Source of the DNA: Aquarana catesbeiana
Lineage: Eukaryota; Chordata; Amphibia; Anura; Ranidae
DNA length: 64,000 nucleotides
Direction of reading: 5' to 3'
NCBI RefSeq assembly: GCF_042186555.1
Contig: NC_133329.1
Span: 192,487,960-192,551,959 of the forward strand
Positions within the stretch are counted from its first letter, which is position 1; every line of letters starts with the position of its first letter. The position numbers and the translations under genes were made by a program. This document shows, piece by piece, positions 22,207 through 32,287 of the stretch. The notes under the pieces were generated by a model. That model worked only from the letters and a program-made list of their open reading frames with translations, was not told the origin of the DNA and ran no database searches.

Positions 22207-24022
22207 TTAACCACTTCCCGCCCGCCGGCCATCATACAACGTCCTTGACTTTGTGCGGGGATATCTTAATAAAACCTGCAGCTACAGGCATCATTCAGAT
22301 ATCAGCTTTTTCAGCTGGCAATTCCCTACACCATAAGAATGATCATAGCGGCTGTTCCACTGCTTGATCGTTCTTACGGGAGGCGAGAGGGGATGTCCCG
22401 CCACCCTCCGGTGCTTCTACCGACTCACCGCAACGATCAAAACCAGGATCGTTTTTTTTTTTTTTAATTTCAGGCTTCCCAGCCTAGAGGTGAGATGTGG
22501 GGTCTTATTGACCCTATATCTCACTGTAAAGAGGACCTGTCATGCCATATTCCTATTACAAGGGATGTTTACATTCCTTGTAATAGGAATAAAAGTGGTC
22601 AAAAAAAATTTTTTTTGGAAAAAAGCATCAAACTAAAATGAACAATAAAAAAAATAATTTTTTTTTAAAGTGCCCCTGTCCCTGTGTGCTCGCATGCAGA
22701 AGCGAACGCATACGTAAGTCCCGCCCACATATGAAAACGGTGTTCAAACCACACATGTGAGGTATCGCTGCGATCGGTAGAGCGAGAGCAATAATTTTGG
22801 CCCTAGACCTCCTCTGTAACTCAAAACATGTAACCAGTAAAAAATTTTAAAGCGTCGCCTATAGGGATTTTTGATTAGCAAAGTTTGGCGCCATTCCACA
22901 AGTGCGTGCAATTTTGAAAGGTGACATGTTGGGTATCTATTTACTCGGCGTAACTTCATCTTTCACATTATGCAGAAACATTGGGCTAAATTTACTGTTT
23001 TGGTTTTTGTAAAGCACAAAACAGTTTTTTTTTTCAAAAAAAGCGTTAAAAAAATTGCTGCGCAAATATCGTGCGAGATAAAAAGTTGCAACGACAGCCA
23101 TTGTATTCTCTAGGGTCTTTGCTAAAGAAACATATATAATGTTTTGGGGTTCTATGTAATTTTCTAGCTAATAAATGATGATTTTTATATGTAGGAGAGA
23201 AATGTCAGAATTGGCCTGGGCACTCCAGAATGCCTGAAGGTGCTCCCCTGCATGTTGGGCCTCTGTATGTGGCCACGCTGTGTAAAAGTCTCTCACATGT
23301 GGTATCGCCGTACTCGGGAGTAATAGCAGAATGTGTTTTGGGGTGTAATTTGTAGTATGCATATGCGGTGTGTGAGAAATAACCTGCTAATATGACAATT
23401 TTGTGAAAAAAAAAAAAGTAAAAAAAAAAACTTGATATTGCAAAGAATTGTGGGAAAAAATGACAACTTCAAAAAACTCACCATGCATCTTTCTAAATGC
23501 CTTGGAATGTCTTCTTTCCAAAAAGGGGTTATTTGGGGGTATTTGTACTTTTCTGGCATGTTAGAGTCTCAAGAAATTAGATAGGCCGTCAGTACTTCAG
23601 GTGTGATCAATTTTCAGATATTCGCACCATAGCTTTTGGACTCTATAACTTTCACAAAGACCAAATAATATCCACTGATTTGGGTTATTTTTACCAAAGA
23701 TATGTAGTGGTATAAATTTTGGCCAAAATATATGAAGAAAAATTACTAATTTGCAAAATTTTATAACAGAAATGAAGAAAAATTCATTTTTTTTACAGAT
23801 TTTTTGGTCTTTTTTCTTTTATAGCGCAAAAAATAAATAACCCAGCGGTGATTAAATACCACCAAAAATAAAGCTCTATTTGTGTGAAAAAAAGGACAAA
23901 AATTTCATATAGATATAGTGTTGCATGACTGAGTAATTGTCATTCAAAATGTGAGAGCACCAAAAGCTGAAAATTGGTCTGGTTAGGAAGGGGGTTTAAG
24001 TGCCCAGTTGTCAAGTGGTTAA
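22207..24022. mobile_element. Non-autonomous piggyBac-family element, 1.8 kb
   Basis: Bounded by TTAA at both ends. Left end TTAACCACTTCCCGCCCG; the right end read inward is TTAACCACTTGACAACTGGG, so the terminal repeat is TTAACCACTT. The interior around 22675-22990 (ACACATGTGAGGTATCGCTG, AGACCTCCTCTGTAA) resembles 50925-51190 of the piggyBac element at 44099, and the right 350 bp resemble its right end. No ORF of note. Inferred to be an internal deletion derivative that depends on a transposase supplied in trans. Confidence 0.72.
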
Positions 24023-24539
24023 CGGACTCAGATACGGGCAACTTAAATGTGGAGTGGACCAATCCAGCAAGAATTTGCACTAACACCCTCTCATCCTGAG
24101 AAGCTGAAGAGGGTCCCTCTCCACTTGATTCCTCAGAAGAGGAATCATCAGTCCCATCCCGATGCTCTGAGAGGGATTCCTCTCCTTTTTCCCAGAGTTC
24201 CTCTACTTGAGGGTCCTGGGTAACAGAGGGAGATCTAGTGCGTTTTCTTCCACTGAGTGAAGATGCAATTAAGGCCATTAATCTTTCCTCTAATCCATTA
24301 ATGGTTGAGGAAAAAACCTCCTGCGTAATGTATACAGGGGCTGAAGTGCCAGAGACGGATGCAGCCCCTGACCCAGACGGCTCATCCTGTCCAGCCATCC
24401 CAGGTCCTTCAGGGGGGGAAGGTGCTGCAGAAGGGGGGTCCTCAGAGCCTGAGGGAGATCCCCTAGAGCCTCTGGTTTTCAGGGTATTTGTACCTCTTCT
24501 ACCCATAGTGCCAAGCAACAAGGTGGAGGTATCACACAA
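24023..24539 (-). pseudogene. DIRS gag-like ORF, truncated by insertion
   Basis: A frame from Met at 24539 (or the later Met in GTMGRRGTNTLK) that is Ser/Pro/Glu-rich: DEPSGSGAASVSGTSAPVY, FSSTINGLEERLMALIASSL, an acidic stretch EELWEKGEESLSEHRDG, then LVQILAGLVHSTFKLPVSES at the insertion point. This is the composition and position of the DIRS gag-like first ORF. The last residues of the open frame (to 23940) come from the inserted MITE. The rest of gag is not found between 21427 and 21340, so it was probably deleted. Confidence 0.65.
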
Positions 24540-25575
24540 AAAACATTGACTGCTGAGCGATGTAGTTCAGCAACTGCCGCTGCTACCAATGCCCAGTCTG
24601 GTGTTTTAAAGTAAATGCTGCCTGGGAGAATGCCTGTGTCCCACCTCCCATGCGCCCGTCAGCTCTGTGTCCCTCCATAGGCTGTGTGCACCTAAAAAGA
24701 GAGTGCACTTTATAGCCTGTATAGCCAGTGATGTGGGCATCTAATCACGCTGGACGTTGCATTAACGCTCTGCCCCCCCTCCTCCGACCACCCCTCTCCT
24801 CATTTTTTTTCAAAAACATGTGCTTTCCCATGCATGCCGAGGCTCCGATCCTCGGGACAAGCATGGAGGGGAGGCTGGGGTGGAGGAGAGAGAAGGGCCG
24901 GTGGATGGGAACCTGCCAGGAATGGCGGTAGCGGCAGTGGGTGGTGCGGTATACTACCGCTGCTTGCTCAGGCTCACCCCGGCCCCCCTAAGCCATGGGG
25001 GGATTATCCCTGAAGGGGAGAACCCCCCAACCTATCCTACCTGGAGCCTGGCTGGAGAAGCGTACAGCATGGACACTGAGACAGACAGAACAAGCATGAA
25101 AAGGTATGTGCTCTTGGCAGCCCCCGGTGGCGACTATATGCATAGCATACATTTACTTAAAGGAGAAAACCTACTAGATTAAAAAAATTCTTGAGGAGTC
25201 TCTCTTACCTTATCCAGCTGCAGGGTTCTGTTTAAACAGACCCAATCTTCACCTCTCACGGTGGGCTCCATTTGAAAAAACCTTCAGAGACTGGGGCCCC
25301 CTTGAAAAGGAGGATACGCAGTTCTGGCCCCGTAAAGCACCCCGCCAGGGATATGGCTGAAAAAAACAAATACTGGATCCTGGGGTCCGGCTCTCTAAAA
25401 AGAGAAGCGTTACAGGTAAAACCTCGTTTCTTCTGACACGAGGCCCGGGTACCATCCAATTTGGCCTGAAAAAGCACTTTGAATGGATCCGGTTGCATGG
25501 CTTGCCCCAGTGTAGGATATTCCTTTGGAGCTCAGCACAGCACATCTTATTCGTGACCAACACCTAAGACACTGG
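24540..25575 (-). other. DIRS 5' leader
   Basis: About 1 kb between the 5' terminal repeat and the gag-like ORF. Open frames here are short and lack recognisable motifs. I see no other element in it. Confidence 0.5.
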
Positions 25576-25730
25576 CGAAAAAACTGAGGTATCCCCAGTA
25601 AGGGGAGGGGTTATATAGGGGGTTGAACTTCCTGTTTAGGGTGTGACCAGTGTCCATTCACCTTGTGATACTACATAACCCATCAGTAATTACTAAGGCT
25701 CTGTGTCCCGTGATGTACGAGAAAGAAAAC
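25576..25730 (-). repeat. DIRS 5' inverted terminal repeat
   Basis: Minus-strand sequence runs GTTTTCTTTCTCGTACATCA, then GGACACTGGTCACACCC, CCCCTATATAACCCCTCC and CTGGGGATACCTCAGTTT. It matches the plus-strand repeat at 2600-3445. CTATATAAC is a possible TATA element within it. Confidence 0.88.
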
Positions 25731-25865
25731 AAACACCCATACTCACCTAGGGGGTTGCAGCAGTGATCCAATGCTGCATCTGTCCCTGAGCATTAAGCAT
25801 TAAAAGACCACTGATTGCTCAGTTCTCGGCCTTCAGCCTGCCCCTCTAATAATGTGGGGGAGTTG

Positions 25866-26202
25866 GGCCTATTATTATTATTTAAGGTACTTATATAGCC
25901 ATAAATTTACGTTGCGATTTTACATATACATTGTACATTCACATCGGTCCCTACCCTCAAGAAGCTTACAATCTAATGTCCCTATCTCACATTCATATAC
26001 TAGGGCCAATTTAGACAGAAGCCAATTAACCTACCAGCATGTCTTTGGAGTGTGGGAGGAAACCGTAGTACCTGGAGGAAACCCACGCAGGCACAGGGAG
26101 AACATGCAAACTCCAGGCAGATAGTATCGTGGTTGGGATTCGAACCAGCGACCCTTTTTACTGCTTGGCAAAAGTGCTACCCACTACACCACTGTGCCAC
26201 CC
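25866..26202 (-). mobile_element. tRNA-derived SINE with L2-type tail
   Basis: Read on the minus strand it starts GGTGGCACAGTGGTGTAGTG, followed by a Pol III B box GGTTCGAATCC (complement of 26136-26146), then a conserved core TTTGCATGTTCTCCCTGTGC, TCCCACACTCCAAAGACATG and TAGGTTAATTGGCTTC. The tail is AGATTGTAAGCTTCTTGAGG, GGCTATATAAGTACC and (AATA)n, resembling the L2-type LINE ends at 1205-1320 and 54793-54935. It is inserted in the right shoulder of the outer MITE. Confidence 0.8.
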
Positions 26203-26417
26203 AATCTCTCCAGAGCCTGAATTGACTGAATACGGGCCACAAGAGTGCAGATCGAAGTGCACTCCTTCATTCCCAAGAGAAGTAGGGCTAAAAGAGCTTT
26301 GGCCCTACTTCTCCTTTAATGTTTTCCAAACACATACATATAATGTACAGTAAACAATAAAGGAAAATGGTTCTGGATCTATTTGTGAACACTAGTAAAT
26401 TAAACAGAAAAGAAGGC

Positions 26418-27313
26418 TTAAAGAGGAAGTAAAGTCTTCCTCTTTAAAGGGTAAGTTAACCTTTACAGAAAAATCTGTAAGGTGAACTTACACAGGACCC
26501 CCTCCTCACCCCCTCCCCCCAGTCCCGCTGACCTGGAGCGTGGCGATCTCCCATTATGAGCCCTGGTATAGCCGCCTCACCAGTCCGGGGCTTTACCCCC
26601 CCCATCGGCTTAATCTCCAAAATGTACCCCGTCAGGAGGTACGCTTAGGATCATTCTAATTGGTCGGCGTCGCCACATGGGTGGCGCTGACTGATCAGAA
26701 CCCACAGAGCCGTCCTATCAGCTGGGAAAAAGAGAGAAAGCCAAGGGGATTTCTAAGCCCCATATAGGTGAGACAAGGACTACAAGGACTCATAACGGGA
26801 AAACGCCACGCTCCAGGTCAACGGGGGTGAGGAGGGGGTTCTATGTAAATTCACCTTACAGATTTTTCTGTAACGGTGAACTTACACTTTAATTGTACCT
26901 ACAGGTAAGCCTATGGTAAGGCTTACCTGTAGGTACTGTAAATATCTCCTAAACTTGCACCGTTTAGGAGATATTCATTATCTCCTAAACGGTGCAAAGC
27001 TGCCGACGTCATCGGTGCATGTGCACTGAAGGAACGGCCCGCTCGTGCATTTCTTCAGGACCCGTGCCGTGTCAGTCGGCACCCACGCGCATGAGTGACA
27101 TAATCGTGGCTCTGGCCAATCGCAGCGCCAAAGTCCACGAACCCGGGAGTAACTTTGGGAAAGATGTCGACCGTGGAAGCAGAGTGCGGGTGGCACTTGC
27201 CCTAAGGTAAGTATTTCATAATGAGCTAGTATGCGATGCATACTAGCTCATTATGCCCTTGTCTTGCAGGGTTTTTTTTTTAAATTTTTTTCGGAGGTTT
27301 TCAACCTCTTTAA
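26418..27313. mobile_element. TTAA-flanked MITE containing another MITE
   Basis: Left end TTAAAGAGGAAGTAAAG and right end read inward TTAAAGAGGTTGAAAACC, each at a TTAA. After removal of the nested element (26444-26892) about 450 bp remain, rich in palindromes, including 26898-26937 and 27218-27257. Confidence 0.55.
26444..26892. mobile_element. MITE with about 45-bp terminal inverted repeats
   Basis: Left TTAAAGGGTAAGTTAACC then TTTACAGAAAAATCTGTAAG; right read inward TTAAAGTGTAAGTTCACC then GTTACAGAAAAATCTGTAAG. TTAA bounds both ends and the insertion lies inside the MITE at 26418. No coding sequence. Confidence 0.75.
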
Positions 27314-27549
27314 GGAGTAGATCATTCTTATTGATTATACAATGAGCTCACATAATTACTGGAGAGTTAACTGAAAATTTAGGTAAACAATTTGTTACAT
27401 GGTAAAAAAGAGTAAAGTTTAATGGAAAAACAATACTTTATCAATTAGTTTTCTCAATTTAAAATTTGTTCAAAATACATAAAAAAAAAGCCTTTGTAAA
27501 AATGGGTAATAGAATGAAAAAATGGCTAACACACGAAAGAGGACACTGC

Positions 27550-27555
27550 TTTATT
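27550..27555 (-). terminator. Possible polyadenylation signal AATAAA
   Basis: Minus-strand AATAAA 22 bases past the stop of the candidate exon. It is very close to the stop, which is unusual but not excluded. Confidence 0.3.
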
Positions 27556-27576
27556 ATAAAAAAAATTATATTCAAA

Positions 27577-27733
27577 TCAATAATTCAAAGTAACCTCAAA
27601 ACCACTTTTTGCTAATGTAATAAAGACATGATAAATACAATACACAACCTGAACCAGTTTCTTTGGGCTTTTAAATTCTTCAACATTGGATTCCTCCCAA
27701 AGCTGATAAATAGGATCTATAACCTTCTTACAC
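27577..27733 (-). CDS. Candidate terminal exon of an unrecognised host gene
   Basis: On the minus strand a good splice acceptor (TTTTTGTTTTGAACAG, complement of 27734-27749) opens a frame of 51 codons beginning CKKVIDPIYQLWEESNVEEF, then KLVQVVYCIYHVFITLAKSG, to a TGA at 27577. The sequence AATAAA (complement of 27550-27555) follows 22 bases later. The composition looks like a normal helical protein and matches no transposon family in this window. I do not recognise the gene. Alternatives are a chance frame or a processed remnant. Upstream exons would lie at higher coordinates, but none was found. Confidence 0.35.
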
Positions 27734-28846
27734 CTGTTCAAAACAAAAATTAGCAGTGAAAGTTAAAAAAATAAAAACAACCAGATACAGACACAACATA
27801 ATTTGAGTAATTGCCAACATAAATGGTTTGGCTCCTTCTGAAGAAAAGGCAATGAAGCTCACTCCCACATTCTGTCCTACAGTAAACTGCTGCCCCACTG
27901 TTTACATTATGTATCTCTTACTACAGAGAACAAATGCAGGCATCCTCACAGACTTTTCACCCTCGGCAAGTATGCACCATCTCCTTCTCTGCTCTCCCCA
28001 TCAGAGTTCCACTTCTTCCTTACTTTGCAGAATCACACCTGTATCCTGTCAGCAGAACTAAATGGTTCTTGCACATTTTGCACATTCAGGGCTCATGCAC
28101 CACAAATCTCTCTAGTATGACTAGAGAAAAAAAAACAAAAAACAGACAATGTCATGTCTTGCTACTCACATGCACAACACATCATGGCCCAAAAAAGGCA
28201 TTCAGTGGAAAACAAAGCGTGGTACAACAAACTATCTATTCCAAACCATATAATGGCAAATGTTTTTTTTTATTCAAAGATGATATATATCATTGTTTGT
28301 ACAGTATATCCCATACATTTCAGGCGTTCAATATATCCCATTCCTCAAGGCTACAAACAAATTATACAAAAACAATATCAGAACTGTAAATAAAAAAGTT
28401 ACAAAGTAGAAAAAATAGAAAACTATTTAATGCTAGATATTTTGTATAATGGTGCATTTAAGATGTGGCATGATTAACCATTTGCTCACCGGGCCATAGC
28501 CGAATGAACGCTACAGCGTGGCTGGTTCTGGGAGGGCATACTATGACCCCCCCGGGTGCCCTCCCGGAAGTGTCTGTGATCACCGGTTCAGCTCTCTCCT
28601 CTTCGCACACTGATCGGTACATCGTGTAGGGAGAGGAAGGAGTCAGTGCAGCAGCACGAGTGGCTCGATCTGGAGTGCCCACGGCGCTGATCCATGCCTC
28701 ATCAGTGCTCATCCATGCTGATCCATACCACGTCAGTGCTCATCCATCCCTCATCAGTGCCCATCCATACCTCATCCGTGCCACATCATTGCTCATTCAT
28801 GCCCATCAGTGCCACTACAGTGCCATACAAAAGTGTAATAGATAGT

Positions 28847-29322
28847 TGTAACGGCACCCTGGCTATGAAAGGGGTTAAAGCCATTTTAGGACATTCCATT
28901 TCCAAACACAAAGGCAGCTACCAAACACTCCAACCAGCTGAACAAGAAACCCATATGAATAATTCTCCCCCCCCTCAAGTACGAGACAAGGCTCAAACAG
29001 GAATCACTCTTTATTGAAACAAATGCTGGCTCTTTTTATACACTTAAGAATACTGCAGGTGCCACATGAACAATGACCCGAATCCACCCACAACATCACA
29101 CAACGGTTACACAACGAGGTCCCAATACACATTGTTCTGAGTGTCAACACCTCCCCTAGCAGACAACAGGTGAGTTCATTACCACACTTAATAATAGGTG
29201 AGGGAAAACTGCCTCAGACAAGATTAACACCATTTACTTATTCACACAAAAGCAACTTCGTTAAGCAATAGACAGTCGTCTCTTAGATTGAACTTCCTGG
29301 AATGCCCATATTAAGAGTTATA
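28847..29322 (-). mobile_element. Probable solo LTR or LTR fragment
   Basis: Read on the minus strand it ends GGGTGCCGTTACA (a CA end). It contains TATAAAAAG (complement of 29032-29040) and AATAAAG (complement of 29010-29016), in promoter-then-poly(A) order. The other end abuts or is overlapped by the Tc1 start (TACAGTGGGG, 29321). I cannot identify the LTR family, and no target duplication is visible because both sides are altered. Confidence 0.4.
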
Positions 29323-29701
29323 CAGTGGGGACAGAAAGTATTCAGACCCCCTTAAATTGTTCACTCTTTGTTATATTGCAGCCATTTGCTAAAATCATTT
29401 AAGTTCATTTTTTTTCCTCATTGATGTACACACAGCACCCCATATTGACAGAAAAACACAGAATTATTGACATTTTTGCAGATTTATTAAAAAAGAAAAA
29501 CTGAAATATCACATGGTCCTAAGTATTCAGACCCTTTGCTGTGACACTCATATATTCAGGTGCTGTCCATTTCTTCTGATCATCCTTGAGATGGTTCTAC
29601 ACCTTCATTTGAGTCCAGTGATTATACTGATTGGACTTGATTAGGAAAGCCACACACCTGTCTATATAAGATCTTACAGCTCACAGTGCATGTCAGAGCA
29701 A
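29323..29701 (+). mobile_element. Tc1-type element, 5' fragment
   Basis: CAGTGGGGACAGAAAGTATT follows a TA, the Tc1 target. It matches the left arm of the element at 2694 over its inverted repeat (TTGTTATATTGCAGCCATTT, AACACAGAATTATTGACA). It ends abruptly after GTCAGAGCAAATGA, before any transposase frame. Confidence 0.82.
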
Positions 29702-30439
29702 ATGACAGTTCTCCTTGCATGTTGGGCCTCTCTATGTGGCCAGGCTGTGAAAGTCTCACACATGTGATATCGCCATACTCAGTAGTAGCAGAATGTGTTT
29801 TGAGATGTAGTTGCAAGTATGCATATGTTGTGCGAGAAAAATAACCTGTTAATATGACAATTTTGTGAAAAAAAAAAGTAAAAAAAAACTTTATTTTGCA
29901 AAGAATTGTGGGAAAAAAATTAACTTAAAAAAACTCACCATGCCTCTTACTAAATACCTTGGAATGTCTACTTTCCAAAAAGGGGTTGTTTGGGGGGTAT
30001 TTGTACTGCCCTGGCTTGTTACTGTCTCAAGAAATTAGATAGGCCGTCAGTACATCAGGTGTGATCAATTTTCACTGATTGCAATGATAGCGTATAGACT
30101 CTATAACTTTCACAAAGACCAAATAATATACAATGAATTTGTTTTTTTTTTACCAAAGATATGTAGCAGGATAAATTTTTGCCAAAATTTCTGAAGAAAA
30201 ATTACTAGTTTGCAAACATTTTTAACAACTTTTCTTTTTTGCATTTATATCGCAAAAATAAACCCAGTAGTGATTAAACACCACCAAAAGAAAGCTCTAT
30301 TTGTGTGAAAAAACAAACAAACATTTCATACGGATACAGTGTTGCATGACTGAGTGTCATTTAAAATGTGAGAGCACCGAAAGCTGAAAATTGGCCTAGT
30401 TAGGCAGGGGGTAGAAGTGCCCAGTGGACAAGTGGTTAA

Positions 30440-30721
30440 AATGTATATTGGGTTAGGAGTACTGGATATTGTAAATGTGGTAATTCAATAAGGAACACGG
30501 TTATGTCGACAAAATAGAGTGTCTGGAGTCAGGAAGGTGCGCTTCTGTGGAACCAGTGGTGCTGAAGTAAGGAAATAAAGTGGACATCCTCTGCGTGGGA
30601 CAGCATTGCAAGTATACTAGAAGAGTCTGATAGCATGACATCCACATATTTGTGCTGAAAACAGACAGATAAAGAGGAAAACAGCGATAGAGCCAAAAGA
30701 CTAAACATTGTTTCTTGCGTA
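30440..30721. other. Unassigned sequence
   Basis: No ORF, terminal repeat or known motif recognised between two MITEs. Confidence 0.4.
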
Positions 30722-31145
30722 TTAAAGTGGAGATCCAGGCTCCTTCAGAAAAAAATTTAAGTCAGCAGCTACAAATATTGTAGCTGCTGACTTTTAGAAG
30801 TAGGACACCTGTCCACGAATCCAGCAGTGTCTTCACCCCAGCTGATTTTTCAATCGGCTGACGGATGCTTCCGCCACCATCTCCGCTAAGGGAAACTGGC
30901 AGTAAAGCCTTGTGGCTTCACAGCCGGTTCCCTACTGTGCATGCATGAAGTGCGTTGCGCTTTGTAAATGGCCTGTCGATGGGGGGAAGAGGAGGGGGGC
31001 GAACTTCCATCTGACTTCGCAGTGGCAAGATCAGCTGGCAGCTGGAGTAGGTACCTGTCAAAACCAGGTGAAAGGTGCAAAATAAGGCAGCGGAGAGGGG
31101 GGGTAGGTAAACAAGCTTCCCCTTTTGTGTGGAGCTCTGCTTTAA
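30722..31145. mobile_element. TTAA-flanked MITE (TTAAAGYRGAGMTCCA ends)
   Basis: Left TTAAAGTGGAGATCCAGG; right end read inward TTAAAGCAGAGCTCCACAC. It includes a short palindrome GTCAGCAGCTACAAATA with its complement (30762-30795). Its right TTAA (31142-31145) is also the left TTAA of the next element. The open frames within it look incidental. Confidence 0.6.
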
Positions 31146-32033
31146 CCCCTTCCCGACCGGCGCACGCCGATGTACGTCGGCAGAACAGCATGGCTGGGCA
31201 AATGGACTTACAGGTACGTCCATTTGAATTTCCCGCCATGCCATTGCGTGCGTGGAGCTCCGTGAGTCTGGTCGCCCACGATCGCCTCACGGAGAGGACG
31301 AACGGGGAGATGCTGATGTAAACAGCATCTGTAATCGGGAGCAGTGATCAGTGTAATGACACTGCTAGCCCATCCCCCTACAGTTAGTAATCACTCCCCT
31401 AGGTCATACTTAACCCCTCCCCGCCCCCTAGTGGTTAACCCTTTCACTGCCAGTGTCATTTAAACAGGCATTTTTATAGCACTGATTGCTGTATAAATGA
31501 CAATGGTCCCAAAAATGTGTAAAAAATGTCCGACATGTCCACCATAATGTCGCAGTCACAATAAAAATCGCTGATTGCCGCCATTACTAGTAAAAAAAAA
31601 AAATTATTAATAAAAATACCATAAAACTATCCCCTATTTTGTAAACGCTATAACTTTTGCTCAAACCAATCAATAAACGCTTATTGCGATTTTTCTTTAC
31701 CAAAAATATGTAGAAGAATATGATCAGCCTAAACTGAGGGAAAAAAATGTTTTTTTATATATTTTTGGGGAATATTTATTATAGAAAAATGTAAAAAATA
31801 ATGCGTCTTTTTTCAAAACTGTCGCTCTTATTTTGTTTATAGCGCAAAGAATAAAAATCGCGATCAAATACCACCAAAAGAAAGCTCTATTTGTGGGGAA
31901 AAAAGGATGTCAATTTTGTTTGGGAGACACGTCGCACGACCGCGCAATTGTCAGTTAAAGCGACGCAGTGCCGAATCTCAAAAAACGCTCTGGTCAGGAA
32001 GGGGGTAAAATCTTCCGGGGCTGAAGCGGTTAA
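31142..32033. mobile_element. Non-autonomous piggyBac-family element, 892 bp
   Basis: Left end TTAACCCCTTCCCGACCGG followed by GCACGCCGATGTACGTCGGC. The right end read inward is TTAACCGCTTCAGCCCC, then CTTCCTGACCAGAGCG and GCACTGCGTCGCTTTAACTG. Both ends align with the 10-kb piggyBac element (44099: GCACGACGATGTACGTCGAC; right end: GCACTGCGTCGCTTTAACTG). I infer a deletion derivative of that family lacking the transposase gene and both arrays. Confidence 0.75.
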
Positions 32034-32287
32034 GCTTGATAAAAATCTTGCTAGGGAAAATGCAGTATATTTGCTACAATGTTGAGGAAGGGGCCCTAAA
32101 AAGCACCTTGGCATTTGGACAAGCTCTTTAGATAACTAAATCCTCCACCTATTGTAAAGATTAGCTTAACAGTGGAGCTCCCTCTGCCTGAAAACAGAGG
32201 ATCGCTGCTAAGAAGTGTTCTTATGATAAAATGTGTATGTTGTGGGCTAAGAAGGCTAAGGCTAACACCTGATGCAGTTCAGTGCAT
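32034..32287. other. Unassigned sequence
   Basis: No feature recognised between the MITE and the L1 3' end. Confidence 0.4.

Larger units (their letters stand above)
2562..25730 (-). mobile_element. DIRS-like tyrosine-recombinase retrotransposon, about 5 kb without insertions
   Basis: Read on the minus strand the order is: 5' terminal repeat (25730-25576), leader, gag-like ORF (24539-24023), RT/RNase H (21288-19682), tyrosine recombinase (about 19868-18724, continuing at 3886-3600), internal complementary region (3604-3482), 3' terminal repeat (3475-2562). Both terminal repeats read inward in opposite orientation, which is the defining feature of DIRS1-type elements; these move by RT plus tyrosine recombinase and make no target duplication. 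Three insertions split it: Tc1 (2694-3425), nested L1 copies (3905-18708) and piggyBac-like DNA (about 21427-24022). Subtracting these leaves about 5 kb, the usual DIRS size. It is inactive through frameshifts, a stop in the recombinase and probable loss of gag DNA. Confidence 0.9.
2529..26319. mobile_element. Outer TTAA-flanked MITE split by the DIRS element
   Basis: Left end TTAAAAGAATAGTGCAGGG (2529) and right end CCCTACTTCTCCTTTAA (to 26319) are inverted relatives of each other. The same pair of ends brackets 33653-43219 (TTAAAGAAGAAGTATGGG and CCCATACTTCTCTTTTAA). The left shoulder is only about 30 bp before the DIRS starts at 2562. The right shoulder runs from 25731 to 26319 and contains a SINE. 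I infer that the DIRS inserted into a pre-existing short MITE. The left arm is short, so confidence is moderate. Confidence 0.5.
27314..28473. other. AT-rich DNA without a recognised element
   Basis: Apart from the candidate exon at 27577-27733, I see no convincing gene or repeat. Plus-strand frames at 27828-28393 have no motif I know. Confidence 0.4.
28474..30439. mobile_element. Non-autonomous piggyBac-family element, twice interrupted
   Basis: Begins TTAACCATTTGCTCACCGG and ends CAAGTGGTTAA, so the ends are TTAACCAYTT at TTAA sites. The left part carries the CTGATCGGTACATCG block and a run of CATCCATG/CATCAGTGC units (28680-28815). The right part (29702-30439) is close to 23230-24022 of the copy at 22207. 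A probable LTR (28847-29322) and a Tc1 piece (29323-29701) lie in the middle. Confidence 0.65.

Noticed and set aside
25249..25563. 104-codon minus-strand frame in the DIRS leader
   Set aside because: Position next to the terminal repeat and lack of motifs suggest leader DNA; gag-like sequence starts further in.
26129..26202. Functional tRNA gene
   Set aside because: The B box is present, but the A-box region and flanks match a SINE head and no cloverleaf can be drawn.
30886..31321. Frames of 108-134 codons around the two MITEs
   Set aside because: They cross the boundary of two independent mobile elements and have no recognisable domain.
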